Under the pieces are notes generated by a model, which saw nothing but the letters and a program-made list of their open reading frames with translations, was not told the origin of the DNA and made no database searches. A program made the translations under genes and the position numbers. Positions 1 to 8,604 of a stretch of 64,000 nucleotides of DNA are shown here, piece by piece (positions within the stretch are counted from its first letter, which is position 1; each line of letters begins with the position of its first letter). Origin of the DNA: Prevotellaceae bacterium UBA4332 (GTDB taxonomy: Bacteria > Bacteroidota > Bacteroidia > Bacteroidales > Bacteroidaceae); the NCBI GenBank assembly GCA_002394365.1, contig DGTQ01000007.1, forward strand, positions 1 to 64,000, written 5' to 3'.

Positions 1-276
1 CGCCTATCGGCTCAGAAATCTTGAGAGGAATCTAAAGGAAAATCAAGAAAAAAATAAATTTTCAATCTTAGCTTACGCTTTCCCACTTGCTCCCTCGTTA
101 GCGCCTAAGCCTCCCCGCAGGGGCAACGTCGGCTTGGCTCTAATCTTCGGTAGCGGCATGTGCTCAATTTTCAATTATATAAAGTGACCTCTAAGTGACC
201 TCTCTTAAAGACACCTCACTTGCGGGAAACCGCATAAACACTGGGATGAGAGGGCGTCAAGTGAGGTAAGTGAGGT
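1..276. repeat. Intergenic direct repeat, copy 1
   Basis: Bases 1-69 and 164-276 match 31348-31416 and 31416-31529 almost perfectly; this copy has an extra 94 bases (70-163). The repeat may continue left of the window. It contains the structured element at 213-267. No gene is visible in 1-708 apart from this repeat, a 21-bp array and a promoter. Confidence 0.9.
213..267 (+). repeat. Structured RNA-like element, copy 1
   Basis: The outer stem ACCTCACT (213-220) pairs with AGTGAGGT (260-267). Inside it lies a 5-bp hairpin, TGCGG-GAAA-CCGCA (221-234), capped by a GNRA-type tetraloop, then a single strand beginning TAAACACTGGG. A second AGTGAGGT at 269-276 could pair instead. Copies at 31465-31519 and 31052-31110 keep the layout with changed stem bases. 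The GNRA loop favours the + strand if it is transcribed. Confidence 0.6.
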
Positions 277-385
277 TTTTTCCTGTTTTTATTGAAAATT
301 GAAGATTGAAGATTGAAAGATTCCTGATAAAAATCCAAGATAAAATCTGCTTGAAAATCCATTTTGCATACTTATTCAAATATAC

Positions 386-532
386 AGAACCAATGCTTCT
401 GCTCGCTCCAATAGGTGCTCAGGCTGTAGAACCATTGGTTCTACCTGCAGAAGTACTGGCTCTACCTGTAGAACTACTGGCTCTACCTGCAGAAGTACTG
501 GTTCTACATGCAGAGGCAGTGCTTCTGCACTT
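386..532. repeat. 21-bp tandem array (7 units)
   Basis: Seven contiguous units of exactly 21 bp. The typical unit is a 15-bp palindrome (AGAACCATTGGTTCT) plus a 6-base linker such as ACCTGC. Because 21 is divisible by three, both strands show meaningless open frames here. Another unit-like stretch lies near 576. The same family recurs at 31775-31858. Confidence 0.9.
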
Positions 533-619
533 GGACATAACAAATGGATATTTATTCGTTTTTTGGAGAAATTAAGAACCATTGGCTCAACGTACAGAAT
601 TAAAAATAAACAAATTTAT

Positions 620-650
620 TTTGTTCTGCGCTCGTTTTTTCGTAACTTTG
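620..650 (+). promoter_or_regulatory. Promoter of the wzi-like gene
   Basis: TTTG at 620-623, a 19-base spacer and TAACTTTG at 643-650 match the Bacteroidetes sigma-ABfr consensus. The start codon follows at 709. Confidence 0.75.
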
Positions 651-708
651 CAGGACTTATCGCATTATTAAAACTGATAAGAAAAAGGAATATATTGACA
701 GGATTGAT

Positions 709-2217
709 ATGCAAAAGAAGATAATTTTAACAATAACAAGCGTGTTGTGTTGCTGGATGATGACGGCAGGGGCACAGGACTCGCTGGGCACAAAGATAAC
801 CTACGACCTCTCGGCTGAGACGGCTGTGGGCGCAGGCGACTACACGGCTTACCAGCTGGTGACAAATCGCCACCACATACTCGGCACGCGCTCTAACACA
901 GCATACATGCGCGGAGCTGTGGAGGTGGAACACTCGTTCAGCAAGGACTGGACGCTCTCGGGCAAGGTGGATATGGTGGCTTCTGTTCATGCCGACCACA
1001 AGGCGTATCTGCAGCAGGCTTACATGAACTTGCAATGGAAGAATTTCTTCATAGAGGCTGGCAGCAGGGAAATAGCTCCTGCCTTGCGCAACCCTCTGCT
1101 CTCAAACGGGGCTTTTGCCAAGGGCGCCAACGCCAAGCCCGTTCCGCAGGTGAGGATTGGTACTGAGGGCTTCTGGACCGTGCCTGGCACTAAGGGCTGG
1201 TTGGAGATAAACTTTGACTGTGGCGTGGGCAAGTTTATGGATAGCGGCTACAGAGAGAATATGTTCAACGAACATCGCGGAGCGAACTACACATACACCT
1301 CTGGCATATATTATCACCAGAAGCATTTCTACTTCCGTTCCAACCCCAACTGGACTGTGTATGCGACGCTGGGAATAGAACATGTGGCGCAGTTTGGTGG
1401 CACACAGTACAAGGTAGATGCCAACGGAGACATCGTTTCTGTCACCAAGTCTCATAATTTCAAGGCTTTCTGGAACGTCTTCCTGCCTTTGGGCGACAAG
1501 AACTACTTCGAGAACAACACCCTGGAGGACTGGGTGTATGGCAACCACATAGGCTCGATAACCTACCAACTGACATGGAACATAGACAAGAAGCACCAGC
1601 TGGAGGCTTATCTCGACGTACCTTTTGAGGACGGCTCGGGCATGCGCAAGGGCAACGGATGGGACGGTCTGTGGGGACTGAGCTACTGTTCGAAGAAGGA
1701 GGGCGTGCAATACGTGAGGGGTGCCCTGTTTGAATATTTCCAGAGCACCAACCAGTGCGGGCCTCTTCATTGGGACAAAGGCGACTACCCCGAACCCGTA
1801 AGAAGCCAGATTACTGACATGGTGACTGGTAACGACAACTACTATAACCACATGTTCTACAACTCCTACGCCTATTACGGCATGACGCCTGGCAACGCCC
1901 TCATACCTTCACCTATATATAACAGGGACGGCTACACAGCCTATCGCGACAACCGCATCAAGGCGTGGCACATAGGCATACACGGCGAGCTGAGCCCACG
2001 TCTGTCATACCTCGTGAAGGGTTCTTACCGTGAGGGTTGGGGCACATACGACGTGCCACTCGCAAACAAGCACCACTCTTTTGACGCCATGCTGCAGGGC
2101 AACTACAAATCTGGACCTTGGATGTTCAGCGCTGCCTGCGCTATCGACAGGGGCAACATCTATGGCAACAATACCTCTTTCAACATCAAAATAGGATATC
2201 ATGGCAAGATACTTTAA
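709..2217 (+). CDS. Capsule assembly Wzi-like outer-membrane beta-barrel protein
   Basis: The product has 502 residues, with a signal peptide at about residues 1-22 ending in TAGA/Q and no lipobox, so it should be exported to the outer membrane. The rest is rich in alternating aromatic/polar strands (for example YLQQAYMNLQWKNFFIEAG) and ends in a strand-like tail, as in the capsule-assembly Wzi family of Bacteroidetes. In Escherichia coli Wzi anchors capsule polysaccharide at the surface; a related role here is inference. No capsule synthesis genes lie beside it, so it could serve another surface glycan. The start at 709 is supported by the promoter at 620-650. A small lipoprotein gene overlaps its last 17 bases and is probably cotranscribed. 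Confidence 0.75.
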   Translation: MQKKIILTITSVLCCWMMTAGAQDSLGTKITYDLSAETAVGAGDYTAYQLVTNRHHILGTRSNTAYMRGAVEVEHSFSKDWTLSGKVDMVASVHADHKAYLQQAYMNLQWKNFFIEAGSREIAPALRNPLLSNGAFAKGANAKPVPQVRIGTEGFWTVPGTKGWLEINFDCGVGKFMDSGYRENMFNEHRGANYTYTSGIYYHQKHFYFRSNPNWTVYATLGIEHVAQFGGTQYKVDANGDIVSVTKSHNFKAFWNVFLPLGDKNYFENNTLEDWVYGNHIGSITYQLTWNIDKKHQLEAYLDVPFEDGSGMRKGNGWDGLWGLSYCSKKEGVQYVRGALFEYFQSTNQCGPLHWDKGDYPEPVRSQITDMVTGNDNYYNHMFYNSYAYYGMTPGNALIPSPIYNRDGYTAYRDNRIKAWHIGIHGELSPRLSYLVKGSYREGWGTYDVPLANKHHSFDAMLQGNYKSGPWMFSAACAIDRGNIYGNNTSFNIKIGYHGKIL

Positions 2218-2629
2218 GTTCATAGTTCACAGTGCACAGTTCATAGTTCTTTTGTTAGCGTTCCCGTTAACGTTAACGTTTTCTTCCTGTCAGGAAGGCA
2301 GGGACGCAGGCGACCTGTTAGGACAATGGCGCATGACGGGCTCAGACTCCAAGTACGTAAGTTTCTCGGGCAGCATAGCGGAGTTTCGCTATGTGGAGGA
2401 CGGAGCGTTACGCCAGTTTGTGTTTGGAAACTTCCAGCACGTGGGCGACAGCCTCTTCATACAGTGCCACTCCATAGACGAAGAACAGAAGATTATAGAC
2501 AAAGAACTCATAGAGAATACCTACAACATGAAACCTTCCGACAACATACGCGTGAAGATAGAGGTGCTTGACGACAATCACCTCTCGCTAAGCAAGGACG
2601 GGCAATGGTGGTATTTTTATAAGTATTAA
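2201..2629 (+). CDS. Small lipoprotein, possibly lipocalin-like
   Basis: The product has 142 residues. The hydrophobic N-terminus ends in a lipobox-like FSSC (Cys at about residue 30), predicting a lipoprotein. The mature part begins DLLGQWRMTGSD and ends DGQWWYFYKY, the pattern of small lipocalin-like (DUF) Bacteroidetes lipoproteins; no function is assigned. The start codon lies inside the 3' end of the wzi-like gene, giving a 17-base overlap and suggesting translational coupling. Bases 2217-2285, which encode the signal peptide, consist of short repeats (TTCATAGTTC and GTTAACG units) of the kind found elsewhere between genes. Confidence 0.65.
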   Translation: MARYFKFIVHSAQFIVLLLAFPLTLTFSSCQEGRDAGDLLGQWRMTGSDSKYVSFSGSIAEFRYVEDGALRQFVFGNFQHVGDSLFIQCHSIDEEQKIIDKELIENTYNMKPSDNIRVKIEVLDDNHLSLSKDGQWWYFYKY

Positions 2630-2630
2630 C

Positions 2631-2762
2631 CCCCTCCCTGTCAGCAAAGCTGACCTCCCTCCCCGAGAGGGAGGTATTTATAAAAGTGACATAAATTTAA
2701 GCGGAATCTACTATATGTAAATTCCGCTTAACTGTAGTTATTCCCCTCCTCTCGGGAGGGGA
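2631..2762. repeat. GC-rich palindromic elements around a terminator hairpin
   Basis: Three hairpins sit between convergent genes. GTCAGC-AAA-GCTGAC (2640-2654) joins a CCTCCCT/AGGGAGG stem (2654-2674). A perfect 10-bp stem TAAGCGGAAT/ATTCCGCTTA spans 2698-2730 and may terminate both genes. TCCCCTCC/GGAGGGGA spans 2742-2762. The first and third belong to the dispersed CCCTCCC family. Confidence 0.7.
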
Positions 2763-2777
2763 TAAAGGGGTGGGGTC

Positions 2778-4577
2778 TTACTTGCGATAGTCCTCGAGGT
2801 CTGCCTCTGTGCAAGACATTACGAAGTCGTAGTGCTTCTCTATCTCAGCAGCAGCATAGCGGGTATAGACCTTAGCCGACTTAGCGAACAGGTCGGCATC
2901 CTTGCTTGCATCGCCCAGCAGGAGGATAGCCATGATGATGTCGCCTGCCATCTCGTAGAGGTGGCGTATGCAGAGGTCCTTGAGCTCGTCGTTCTTCTGC
3001 TCGTTTACGTAAGCAACGGCAGCATTATACTTCTCAGCCATCTTGGCTATGCGCTCCTTCTGTGGCAGGAGGTCGGCAGAACACCAAGCCTCCCCCGTCC
3101 CCTCCGAAGGGAGGGGTGACCGAACAAATGCAGTAGCATTTGCAAGAGCATAGCCAGCCTCGCCCTGAGCCAGGAAGCCGTCGATTATCTGACCATAGAA
3201 GCCGTTGGTGATGTAGCGTCCTGCTGCTACGGTCTGCAACTGTGTGGTGCCCTCATAGATGGTGAGAATACGCGCATCACGATACAGACGCTGGCAGGCA
3301 TACTCGAGCATGAAGCCCGAACCGCCGTGCACCTGTATGCCGTCGTAGGCGTTCTGGTTAGCATACTCCGAAGTCATACCCTTGGCGATAGGCGTGAAGG
3401 CATCAGCAAGTTTTGAGAATGTCTTACACTCGGTGCGTTCCTCAGCCGTCAGCTTCTCGCCCTTCTCCTTGCGCTCGCGCTCTATATCCTCGAGAGTCTT
3501 ATAGACATCCACGAAGCGAGAGGTAGCGTAATAGAGCGAGCGACCTGCGTCGAGCTTAGCCTTCATGATTGAGAGCATGTCATAGACGGCAGGGAAGTTG
3601 ATGATAGCCTTGCCGAACTGCTTACGGTCCTTAGCGTATGCAAGAGCCTCGTTGTAAGCCATCTGGCTGGTGCCAGTTGACTGGCCTGCAATGCCCAGAC
3701 GCGCGCCGTTCATCAGTCCCATGACGTACTTGATAAGTCCCAGTTTCTCGCTTCCGCAGAGTTCTGCCTTGGCGTTCTTATACACCAGTTCGCAGGTTGG
3801 CGAACCGTGTATGCCGAGCTTATTCTCTATACGGCGCACGTCAACGCCTCCGTCGCGCTTGTCGTAGATGAACATTGACAAGCCACGACCGTCGCGAGTG
3901 CCCTCTACCGAGCGAGCCAGCACGAGGTGGATGTCAGAGTCGCCGTTGGTTATGAAGCGCTTGCAGCCGTTAAGGCGCCAGCACTTGTTGGCCTCGTCGT
4001 ATGTAGCCTTGAGCATGACAGACTGCAGGTCAGAGCCTGCGTCAGGCTCCGTGAGGTCCATAGACATGGTCTCGCCCTGGCACACTCGTGGTACGAAGCG
4101 CTTGCGCTGGTCCTCGTCGCCAAACTCATAGAGCGTCTCGATGCAGTCCTGCAGGGACCAGATGTTCTCAAAGCCCGTATCGCCTGCTGCTATCATCTCG
4201 TTGATTGCCGAATAGATAGCCATAGGGAAGTTCAAGCCACCATAGCGGCGAGGCATGGTGACGCCGTTGAGACCAGCCTTGATTGTAGCGTCAAGGTTCT
4301 CGTAGGTCTTTGAGGCATATATCATTCTGCCGTTCTCGCATCGTGGTCCCTCGGCATCCACGCTCTCGGCGTTAGGTGCTATCACGTTAGCGCTCACGTC
4401 GCCTGCCAGTTCGAGTACCTTCTCGTAGTTCTCCATAGCCTCCTCGAAGTCGGCAGGAGCGTAGTCATACTTGTCGGCATCGGCGTAGTTGCGCTCTTTC
4501 AGTTCTACTATATGCTTGAGCAAAGGATGGCTCAAGTGAAACTTAATCTCTGGGTGTTCTGTATAAAAGTTTGCCAT
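2778..4577 (-). CDS. Acyl-CoA dehydrogenase family protein
   Basis: This 599-residue flavoenzyme is predicted to oxidise an acyl-CoA (or run in reverse as an enoyl-CoA reductase) and pass electrons to EtfAB, encoded just upstream. Motifs include MDLTEPDAGSD at 173-183 (FAD/substrate loop), QVHGGSGF at 415-422 and IYEGTTQLQ at 440-448, whose Glu442 is the likely catalytic base. It is longer than short-chain acyl-CoA dehydrogenases (about 380 residues) because of an N-terminal extension and a C-terminal helical domain. Residues about 485-498 (VRSPLPSEGTGEAW) are encoded by a CCCTCCC palindrome inserted in frame. The substrate cannot be told from sequence. Confidence 0.9.
   Translation of the reverse strand: MANFYTEHPEIKFHLSHPLLKHIVELKERNYADADKYDYAPADFEEAMENYEKVLELAGDVSANVIAPNAESVDAEGPRCENGRMIYASKTYENLDATIKAGLNGVTMPRRYGGLNFPMAIYSAINEMIAAGDTGFENIWSLQDCIETLYEFGDEDQRKRFVPRVCQGETMSMDLTEPDAGSDLQSVMLKATYDEANKCWRLNGCKRFITNGDSDIHLVLARSVEGTRDGRGLSMFIYDKRDGGVDVRRIENKLGIHGSPTCELVYKNAKAELCGSEKLGLIKYVMGLMNGARLGIAGQSTGTSQMAYNEALAYAKDRKQFGKAIINFPAVYDMLSIMKAKLDAGRSLYYATSRFVDVYKTLEDIERERKEKGEKLTAEERTECKTFSKLADAFTPIAKGMTSEYANQNAYDGIQVHGGSGFMLEYACQRLYRDARILTIYEGTTQLQTVAAGRYITNGFYGQIIDGFLAQGEAGYALANATAFVRSPLPSEGTGEAWCSADLLPQKERIAKMAEKYNAAVAYVNEQKNDELKDLCIRHLYEMAGDIIMAILLLGDASKDADLFAKSAKVYTRYAAAEIEKHYDFVMSCTEADLEDYRK
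3083..3141. repeat. CCCTCCC palindrome inserted in frame in a coding sequence
   Basis: The + strand carries CCCCTCC/GGAGGGG around 3098-3117, followed by CAAATGC-AGTA-GCATTTG (3124-3141). It encodes residues about 480-498 of the acyl-CoA dehydrogenase, in a segment of low complexity between recognisable helices. Confidence 0.65.
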
Positions 4578-4579
4578 AA

Positions 4580-4716
4580 TTATTTACCCACGACCCCCTC
4601 TCTACCCTTTGGGCATCTCTCCCCGAGAGGGAGAGAGGATATGTGTTTGTAGGATTTTTATATAGGTTATTACATAGTCTCCCCCCTACCCTCGGGGAGG
4701 GGTTTGGGGGAGGGGG
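4580..4716. repeat. Pair of GC-rich palindromic elements in the etfA-acd gap
   Basis: The 139-base spacer holds two copies of the dispersed family: 4585-4640, with CTCTCCCC/GAGAGGGAG arms, and 4681-4716, with CCCCTC...GAGGGG arms. Both could fold in the transcript and tune relative expression of the two genes. Confidence 0.7.
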
Positions 4717-5757
4717 TCATTTATTATTCTCTTTATAATACTTTATAAGCTTTGGCACCACCTCTTCCACCGTGCCGTTGATAACGTAGTCGGCAATGGT
4801 GTTGATAGGAGCCTCGGGGTCGCTGTTTACTGAGATGATGATGCCAGAATCCTGCATGCCTGCTATGTGCTGTATCTGACCAGAGATGCCACAGGCGATA
4901 TACACCTTAGGACGCACGGTTACGCCCGTCTGACCTATCTGGCGGTCGTGGTCAACCCAGCCTGCATCAACGGCAGCACGGCTTGCGCCTACCTCGGCAT
5001 GTATCTCCTTGGCAAGTTCGAAGAGCTTGTCGAAACCCTCCTTTGAGCCTACGCCGTAGCCGCCAGCCACGATGATTGGCGAGCCCTTCAGGTTGTGCTT
5101 AGCCTGCTCCACGTGGCGGTCGAGCACCTTTACCACATACTCCGTCTCAGGCACATACTTGGCAACGTCGTGTTTCACTACCTCACCCTTGTAGTTCTCG
5201 TCGAGCACCTCTTTCTTCATCACGCCCTCACGAACGGTAGCCATCTGTGGGCGGTGCTCAGGGTTGACGATGGTGGCAACGATATTGCCGCCAAAGGCAG
5301 GACGAATCTGCATCAGCTGGTTTTCGTAGTGCTTGGTTACCATCTCGCCAGCCTCGTTCTTCACCTTCATGTCGAAGTCGTCTATCTCGAGTTCGGTGCA
5401 GTCTGCCGTAAGGCCGCTGAACAGGGCTGAAGAGACGCGCGGACCGAGGTCGCGACCTATTACCGTAGCGCCCATGAGGCATATCTGCGGCTTCTCCTCC
5501 TTGAAGAGGTTTACCACCAGCGCCGTGTGAGGATTAGAAGTGTAGGGGAACAAGCCCTCGGCATCAAAGATGTGCACCTTATCGACGCCATACTTCATCA
5601 CCTGCTTCTCAACGCCGTCAAGACCAGAGCCCGCAATGATGCACTCCAATTCCACGCCGAGCGTGTTGGCGAGCTTGCGTCCCTTGGTCAACAGTTCGAG
5701 AGCCACATCCTTTACCTGTGTGCCCTCTATCTCGCAATATACAAATACGTTGTTCAT
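4717..5757 (-). CDS. etfA: Electron transfer flavoprotein subunit alpha
   Basis: The product has 346 residues. The N-terminal half resembles the ETF nucleotide-binding fold. The C-terminal FAD domain contains GGYGVGSKEGF, the ETF-alpha signature region VGASRAAVDAGWVDHDRQIGQTG, and YIACGISGQIQHIAGMQDS, which contact FAD. With EtfB it carries electrons from the acyl-CoA dehydrogenase encoded downstream. It is the middle gene of the minus-strand operon. Ordinary and bifurcating ETFs cannot be told apart with confidence by eye. Confidence 0.95.
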   Translation of the reverse strand: MNNVFVYCEIEGTQVKDVALELLTKGRKLANTLGVELECIIAGSGLDGVEKQVMKYGVDKVHIFDAEGLFPYTSNPHTALVVNLFKEEKPQICLMGATVIGRDLGPRVSSALFSGLTADCTELEIDDFDMKVKNEAGEMVTKHYENQLMQIRPAFGGNIVATIVNPEHRPQMATVREGVMKKEVLDENYKGEVVKHDVAKYVPETEYVVKVLDRHVEQAKHNLKGSPIIVAGGYGVGSKEGFDKLFELAKEIHAEVGASRAAVDAGWVDHDRQIGQTGVTVRPKVYIACGISGQIQHIAGMQDSGIIISVNSDPEAPINTIADYVINGTVEEVVPKLIKYYKENNK

Positions 5758-5998
5758 TGTTCTATTTAGTCGTTTGGGAGATTAGTCGTTTAGTCGTTTG
5801 GGAGATTAGTCGTTTGGTCGTTTGACCGTTTAGTCGTTTAGTCGTTTGGTCGTTTGACCGTTTAGTCGTTTAGTCGTTTGGTCGTTTGACCGTTTGGTCG
5901 TTTAGATTAAGGATTAAAGCTTTATTCCTTCTTCCATTCACCCTTCTTCCATTCACCCTTAAACCTAAACGACTAAACGACTAATCCCCTAATTTCCT
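5758..5998. repeat. 9-bp-type array (GTCGTTTAG/GTCGTTTGG) with inverted arm
   Basis: From about 5768 to 5904 the motif GTCGTTT recurs every 8-10 bases. The complementary arm AAACGACTAAACGACTAA follows at about 5967-5984, after a TTCCATTCACCCTT duplication, so the spacer between etfB and etfA can fold into a large hairpin. A related array lies at 50160-50320. Confidence 0.85.
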
Positions 5999-6004
5999 AA
6001 GTGT

Positions 6005-6928
6005 CTATCCTATTATCTTTTCCTTTATCAGTTCCTGCATCAGGCTGTTGATGTCCTCGTCAGAGCCAGTCATGGTGCGTGATTCCTTAGCCTTGAACAC
6101 GATGTTCTCCACCTTCTTCACGTTGGTTGGCGAACCAGCCTTGCCTATCTGCTTAGGGTCGCAGTCTATGTCGGCAGCCCCCCACTGGGTTATGTTGAGA
6201 TAAGGCTTCTTCCCGGCAGCAGCAGCGAGTTTCTCGTTGCCCTCACGCTCCAGCGCTACGGTAGCATACTTATACTTCATCACGCGCTTGGCGTTCCTTG
6301 GACGGCAAGGAGCAGCCGAGCCGTTGACCGTAACCACCAATGGCAGCGGAGCCTCAACGGTCTCCACGCCACCGTCTATATGGCGCTTGATGACCACCTT
6401 GCGGGCCTTCTCGTCGAGCGATACAATCTCCTCGGCGTATGTCACCTGAGTCAAGCCCAGCTTCTCGGCTATCTGCGGACCTACCTGTGCCGTATCGCCG
6501 TCGATAGCCTGTCTGCCACAGAGGATTATGACCCCTCTCTCATCTCCCCCAAGGGGAGAAGCCCCCTCTCCTCGGGAGAGGGATGGGGTGAGGTGTTTTA
6601 TAGCCTGAGCCAGAGTGTAGCTGGTGGCAAGCGTGTCGGCACCACCCAGAGGGCGGTCGGTCACCACATACCCTTCGTCAGCACCCCTGTAGAGCGCCTC
6701 GCGTATCACCTCTGCACTCTTAGGCAGACCCATCGTAACCACCGATATGGTAGAACCAGGGAATTTATCCTTCAATCTCAAAGCCTGCTCCAGCGCGTTA
6801 AGGTCGTCTGGATTAAAGACGGCAGGCAGCGCAGAACGGTTGATGGTGCCCTCGGGGGTCATCGCATCTGGTCCCACGTTGTGTGTGTCTGGTACCTGCT
6901 TAGCAAGTACAACGATTCTTAAACTCAT
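6005..6928 (-). CDS. etfB: Electron transfer flavoprotein subunit beta
   Basis: The product has 307 residues, against about 250-290 for the family. It shows the beta-subunit pattern: VVLAKQVPDT at the N-terminus, NPDDLNALEQALRLKD, and CGRQAIDGDTAQVGPQIAE at about 137-155, the nucleotide-binding signature. Residues 114-132 (TPSLSRGEGASPLGGDERG) look foreign. They fall between KHL and the conserved IILCGRQ strand and are encoded by a palindromic CCCTCTC element, which explains much of the excess length. First gene of the etfB-etfA-acd operon. Confidence 0.93.
   Translation of the reverse strand: MSLRIVVLAKQVPDTHNVGPDAMTPEGTINRSALPAVFNPDDLNALEQALRLKDKFPGSTISVVTMGLPKSAEVIREALYRGADEGYVVTDRPLGGADTLATSYTLAQAIKHLTPSLSRGEGASPLGGDERGVIILCGRQAIDGDTAQVGPQIAEKLGLTQVTYAEEIVSLDEKARKVVIKRHIDGGVETVEAPLPLVVTVNGSAAPCRPRNAKRVMKYKYATVALEREGNEKLAAAAGKKPYLNITQWGAADIDCDPKQIGKAGSPTNVKKVENIVFKAKESRTMTGSDEDINSLMQELIKEKIIG
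6533..6596. repeat. CCCTCCC palindrome inserted in frame in etfB
   Basis: CTCCCC/GGGGAG and CCCTCTCCTCGGGAGAGGG hairpins lie here. The same core recurs between genes at 2654-2674, 4610-4636 and 15217-15234. The reading frame of etfB stays open through it. Confidence 0.75.
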
Positions 6929-7178
6929 AAATTACCTTATTTATAATATAGTTTCAGTTAGCGTAAAAAAAGCTCCGACAAAATTACGAAAAATAATCTA
7001 TACGGCAAAACAATTTAAGGCTTTTTCACTTTGACCTCTTCTGTTGCTCCCTGCTCTGCCTGTCCGTCACGTTCTGCACCCTTATTCCCGCCTGCTGAAA
7101 CCAAGATTTTTTGCTGTTATTCCTCTGCTTCTGCCTGCTGAAACTAAGCTCCCACGAGCCCTTTCCTTGCTTTCAACT

Positions 7179-7288
7179 ATCAAAACAGGCTGTTTTGTAG
7201 AACAAACTAGGCTAGTTTGTTGAACAAAGTAGGTTAGTTTGTTAAACAAAGTAGGTTAGTTTGTTGAACAAAGTAGGCTAGTTTGTTA
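7179..7288. repeat. 22-bp tandem array (5 units)
   Basis: Each unit is nearly a full palindrome: AACAAACTA, a GG(C/T) centre, TAGTTTGTT. Four good units cover 7201-7288 and a divergent one (AAACAGGCTGTTTTG core) precedes them. The same unit recurs at 52717-52804 and, degraded, at 51427-51470. Confidence 0.9.
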
Positions 7289-7309
7289 TTTAGAAGCAGA
7301 GCTACTACT

Positions 7310-7557
7310 CGTGGAAGCATAGTTTCAGCAGTCAGGAGCAGGGCTACAGCAGACGAAAATCAGGCTACAGCAGTCAGGAGCAAGGCTGCAACAAACGGGA
7401 ATCAGGCTTAAGCAAACAGGAATTTGGCTTCAGCAGACGAAAATCAGACTTCAGCAGACGGGAGCAGGGCTGCAACAGATGGGAATCAGGCTTAAGCAAA
7501 TAGAAATTTGACTTCAGCAGACGAAAATCAGGCTACAGCAGACGGGAGCAGGGCTGC
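7310..7557. repeat. 21-bp tandem array (about 12 units)
   Basis: Contiguous 21-bp units of the form GGCT-xCAGCAGACG-rrAAtCA. A higher-order copy of about three units repeats after 84 bases (the GGCTGCAACA blocks). The array ends 34 bases before the promoter at 7591. The rest of the 6929-7644 gap shows no gene. Confidence 0.85.
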
Positions 7558-7590
7558 AGACTGTTGCGGCATTAAGTTTTCGGGGGAATA

Positions 7591-7622
7591 TTTGGCAAAA
7601 CGGAAAAAAAACAGTAACTTTG
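7591..7622 (+). promoter_or_regulatory. Promoter of the binding protein-phosphatase pair
   Basis: TTTG at 7591-7594, a 20-base spacer and TAACTTTG at 7615-7622, followed by the start codon at 7645. Confidence 0.75.
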
Positions 7623-7644
7623 TTCTCGAAATTCATCGGAATAC

Positions 7645-8592
7645 ATGAAGCAACTCACATACATACTATTCCTGTTCACGATGCTGGCGCAAGAGGCTGT
7701 TGCCCAGAACGAAACCATTGTCTTCACACCACAGTGGACGGCCCAGGCTCAGTTTGCCGGCTACTACGTGGCTGAGGCGAAGGGCTTCTACAAGGAGGCT
7801 GGCGTGAAGGTGCGCATAGAGCACCCTACTGCCACCCAGCCTGCCATGAGCCGACTGCGCAACAAGCAGTGCCAGGCTACGACCCTGCAGCTCTGTCAGG
7901 CTCTGGAGATAGTTGATGCCAACATCCCTTTGGTCAACATATTGCAGACGTCGATGAACAACGCGATGGTCATAGTTTCGGCTCGCGGCAAGAACCCCCT
8001 GAAGCAGAAGGGGGCTCGCGTGGGTATATGGAGCGTGGGCTTCGGACAGCTCGCCATCTGCATGAGCATCAAGGACCATCTGGACTACCAGTGGGTGCGC
8101 TTCGCCCAGAACATCAACCTCTTTGTGGCTGGAGCCCTCGACGCCACGCTCGCCATGAGCTATAACGAGTACTACCAGCTGATGCAGGCTGGCATCAGGA
8201 TGACGGAGAGGAACGTGTATCGCTTCTGCGACCACGGCTACAACGTGCAGGAGGACGGCGTCTATATGACGCGCGACTACTACGAGAAGCACAAGGAGCA
8301 GGCTCGCCGCTTCGCCCTCGCCAGCAGGAAGGGCTGGGAGTGGACGGTTGCCCACCCCGAGGAGGCTCTCGACATAGTGATGAGATACGTGAACCGCGAG
8401 CACATAGCCACCAACCGCGTGATGCAGCGCCTAATGCTGAATGAGGTGCTGCGACTGCAGATAGACCGAGAATCGAAGAAGCGCGAGTTCCGCCTGCGCC
8501 CCGATATGGTGAAGAAGGCGAGCCAACTGATGGTGGAGAACCACATGCTGGGCAGGCAAATAAAGTATGAGCAGCTGATAGGCACAAAATAA
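7645..8592 (+). CDS. NMT1/THI5-like periplasmic solute-binding protein
   Basis: The 315-residue product has a signal peptide (about 1-20, ending AVA/QNE). The mature start TIVFTPQWTAQAQFAGYYVAEAKGFYKEAGV is typical of the NMT1/THI5-like binding-protein family, whose characterised members bind pyrimidine precursors of thiamine or sulfonates. No ABC permease or ATPase gene is adjacent. Twelve bases downstream comes a membrane sensor phosphatase, so this protein more likely presents a small ligand to that sensor than feeds a transporter; that is inference from context. The ligand is unknown. Confidence 0.8.
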   Translation: MKQLTYILFLFTMLAQEAVAQNETIVFTPQWTAQAQFAGYYVAEAKGFYKEAGVKVRIEHPTATQPAMSRLRNKQCQATTLQLCQALEIVDANIPLVNILQTSMNNAMVIVSARGKNPLKQKGARVGIWSVGFGQLAICMSIKDHLDYQWVRFAQNINLFVAGALDATLAMSYNEYYQLMQAGIRMTERNVYRFCDHGYNVQEDGVYMTRDYYEKHKEQARRFALASRKGWEWTVAHPEEALDIVMRYVNREHIATNRVMQRLMLNEVLRLQIDRESKKREFRLRPDMVKKASQLMVENHMLGRQIKYEQLIGTK

Positions 8593-8604
8593 AGGGACAC
8601 AAGG

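Noticed and set aside
306..582. Open frames on both strands rich in Leu-Pro-Ala-Glu
   Set aside because: They are produced by the 21-bp array, whose period is a multiple of three; no conserved protein feature.
7179..7557. Possible CRISPR array
   Set aside because: Repeats are contiguous with no unique spacers and there are no cas genes in the window.
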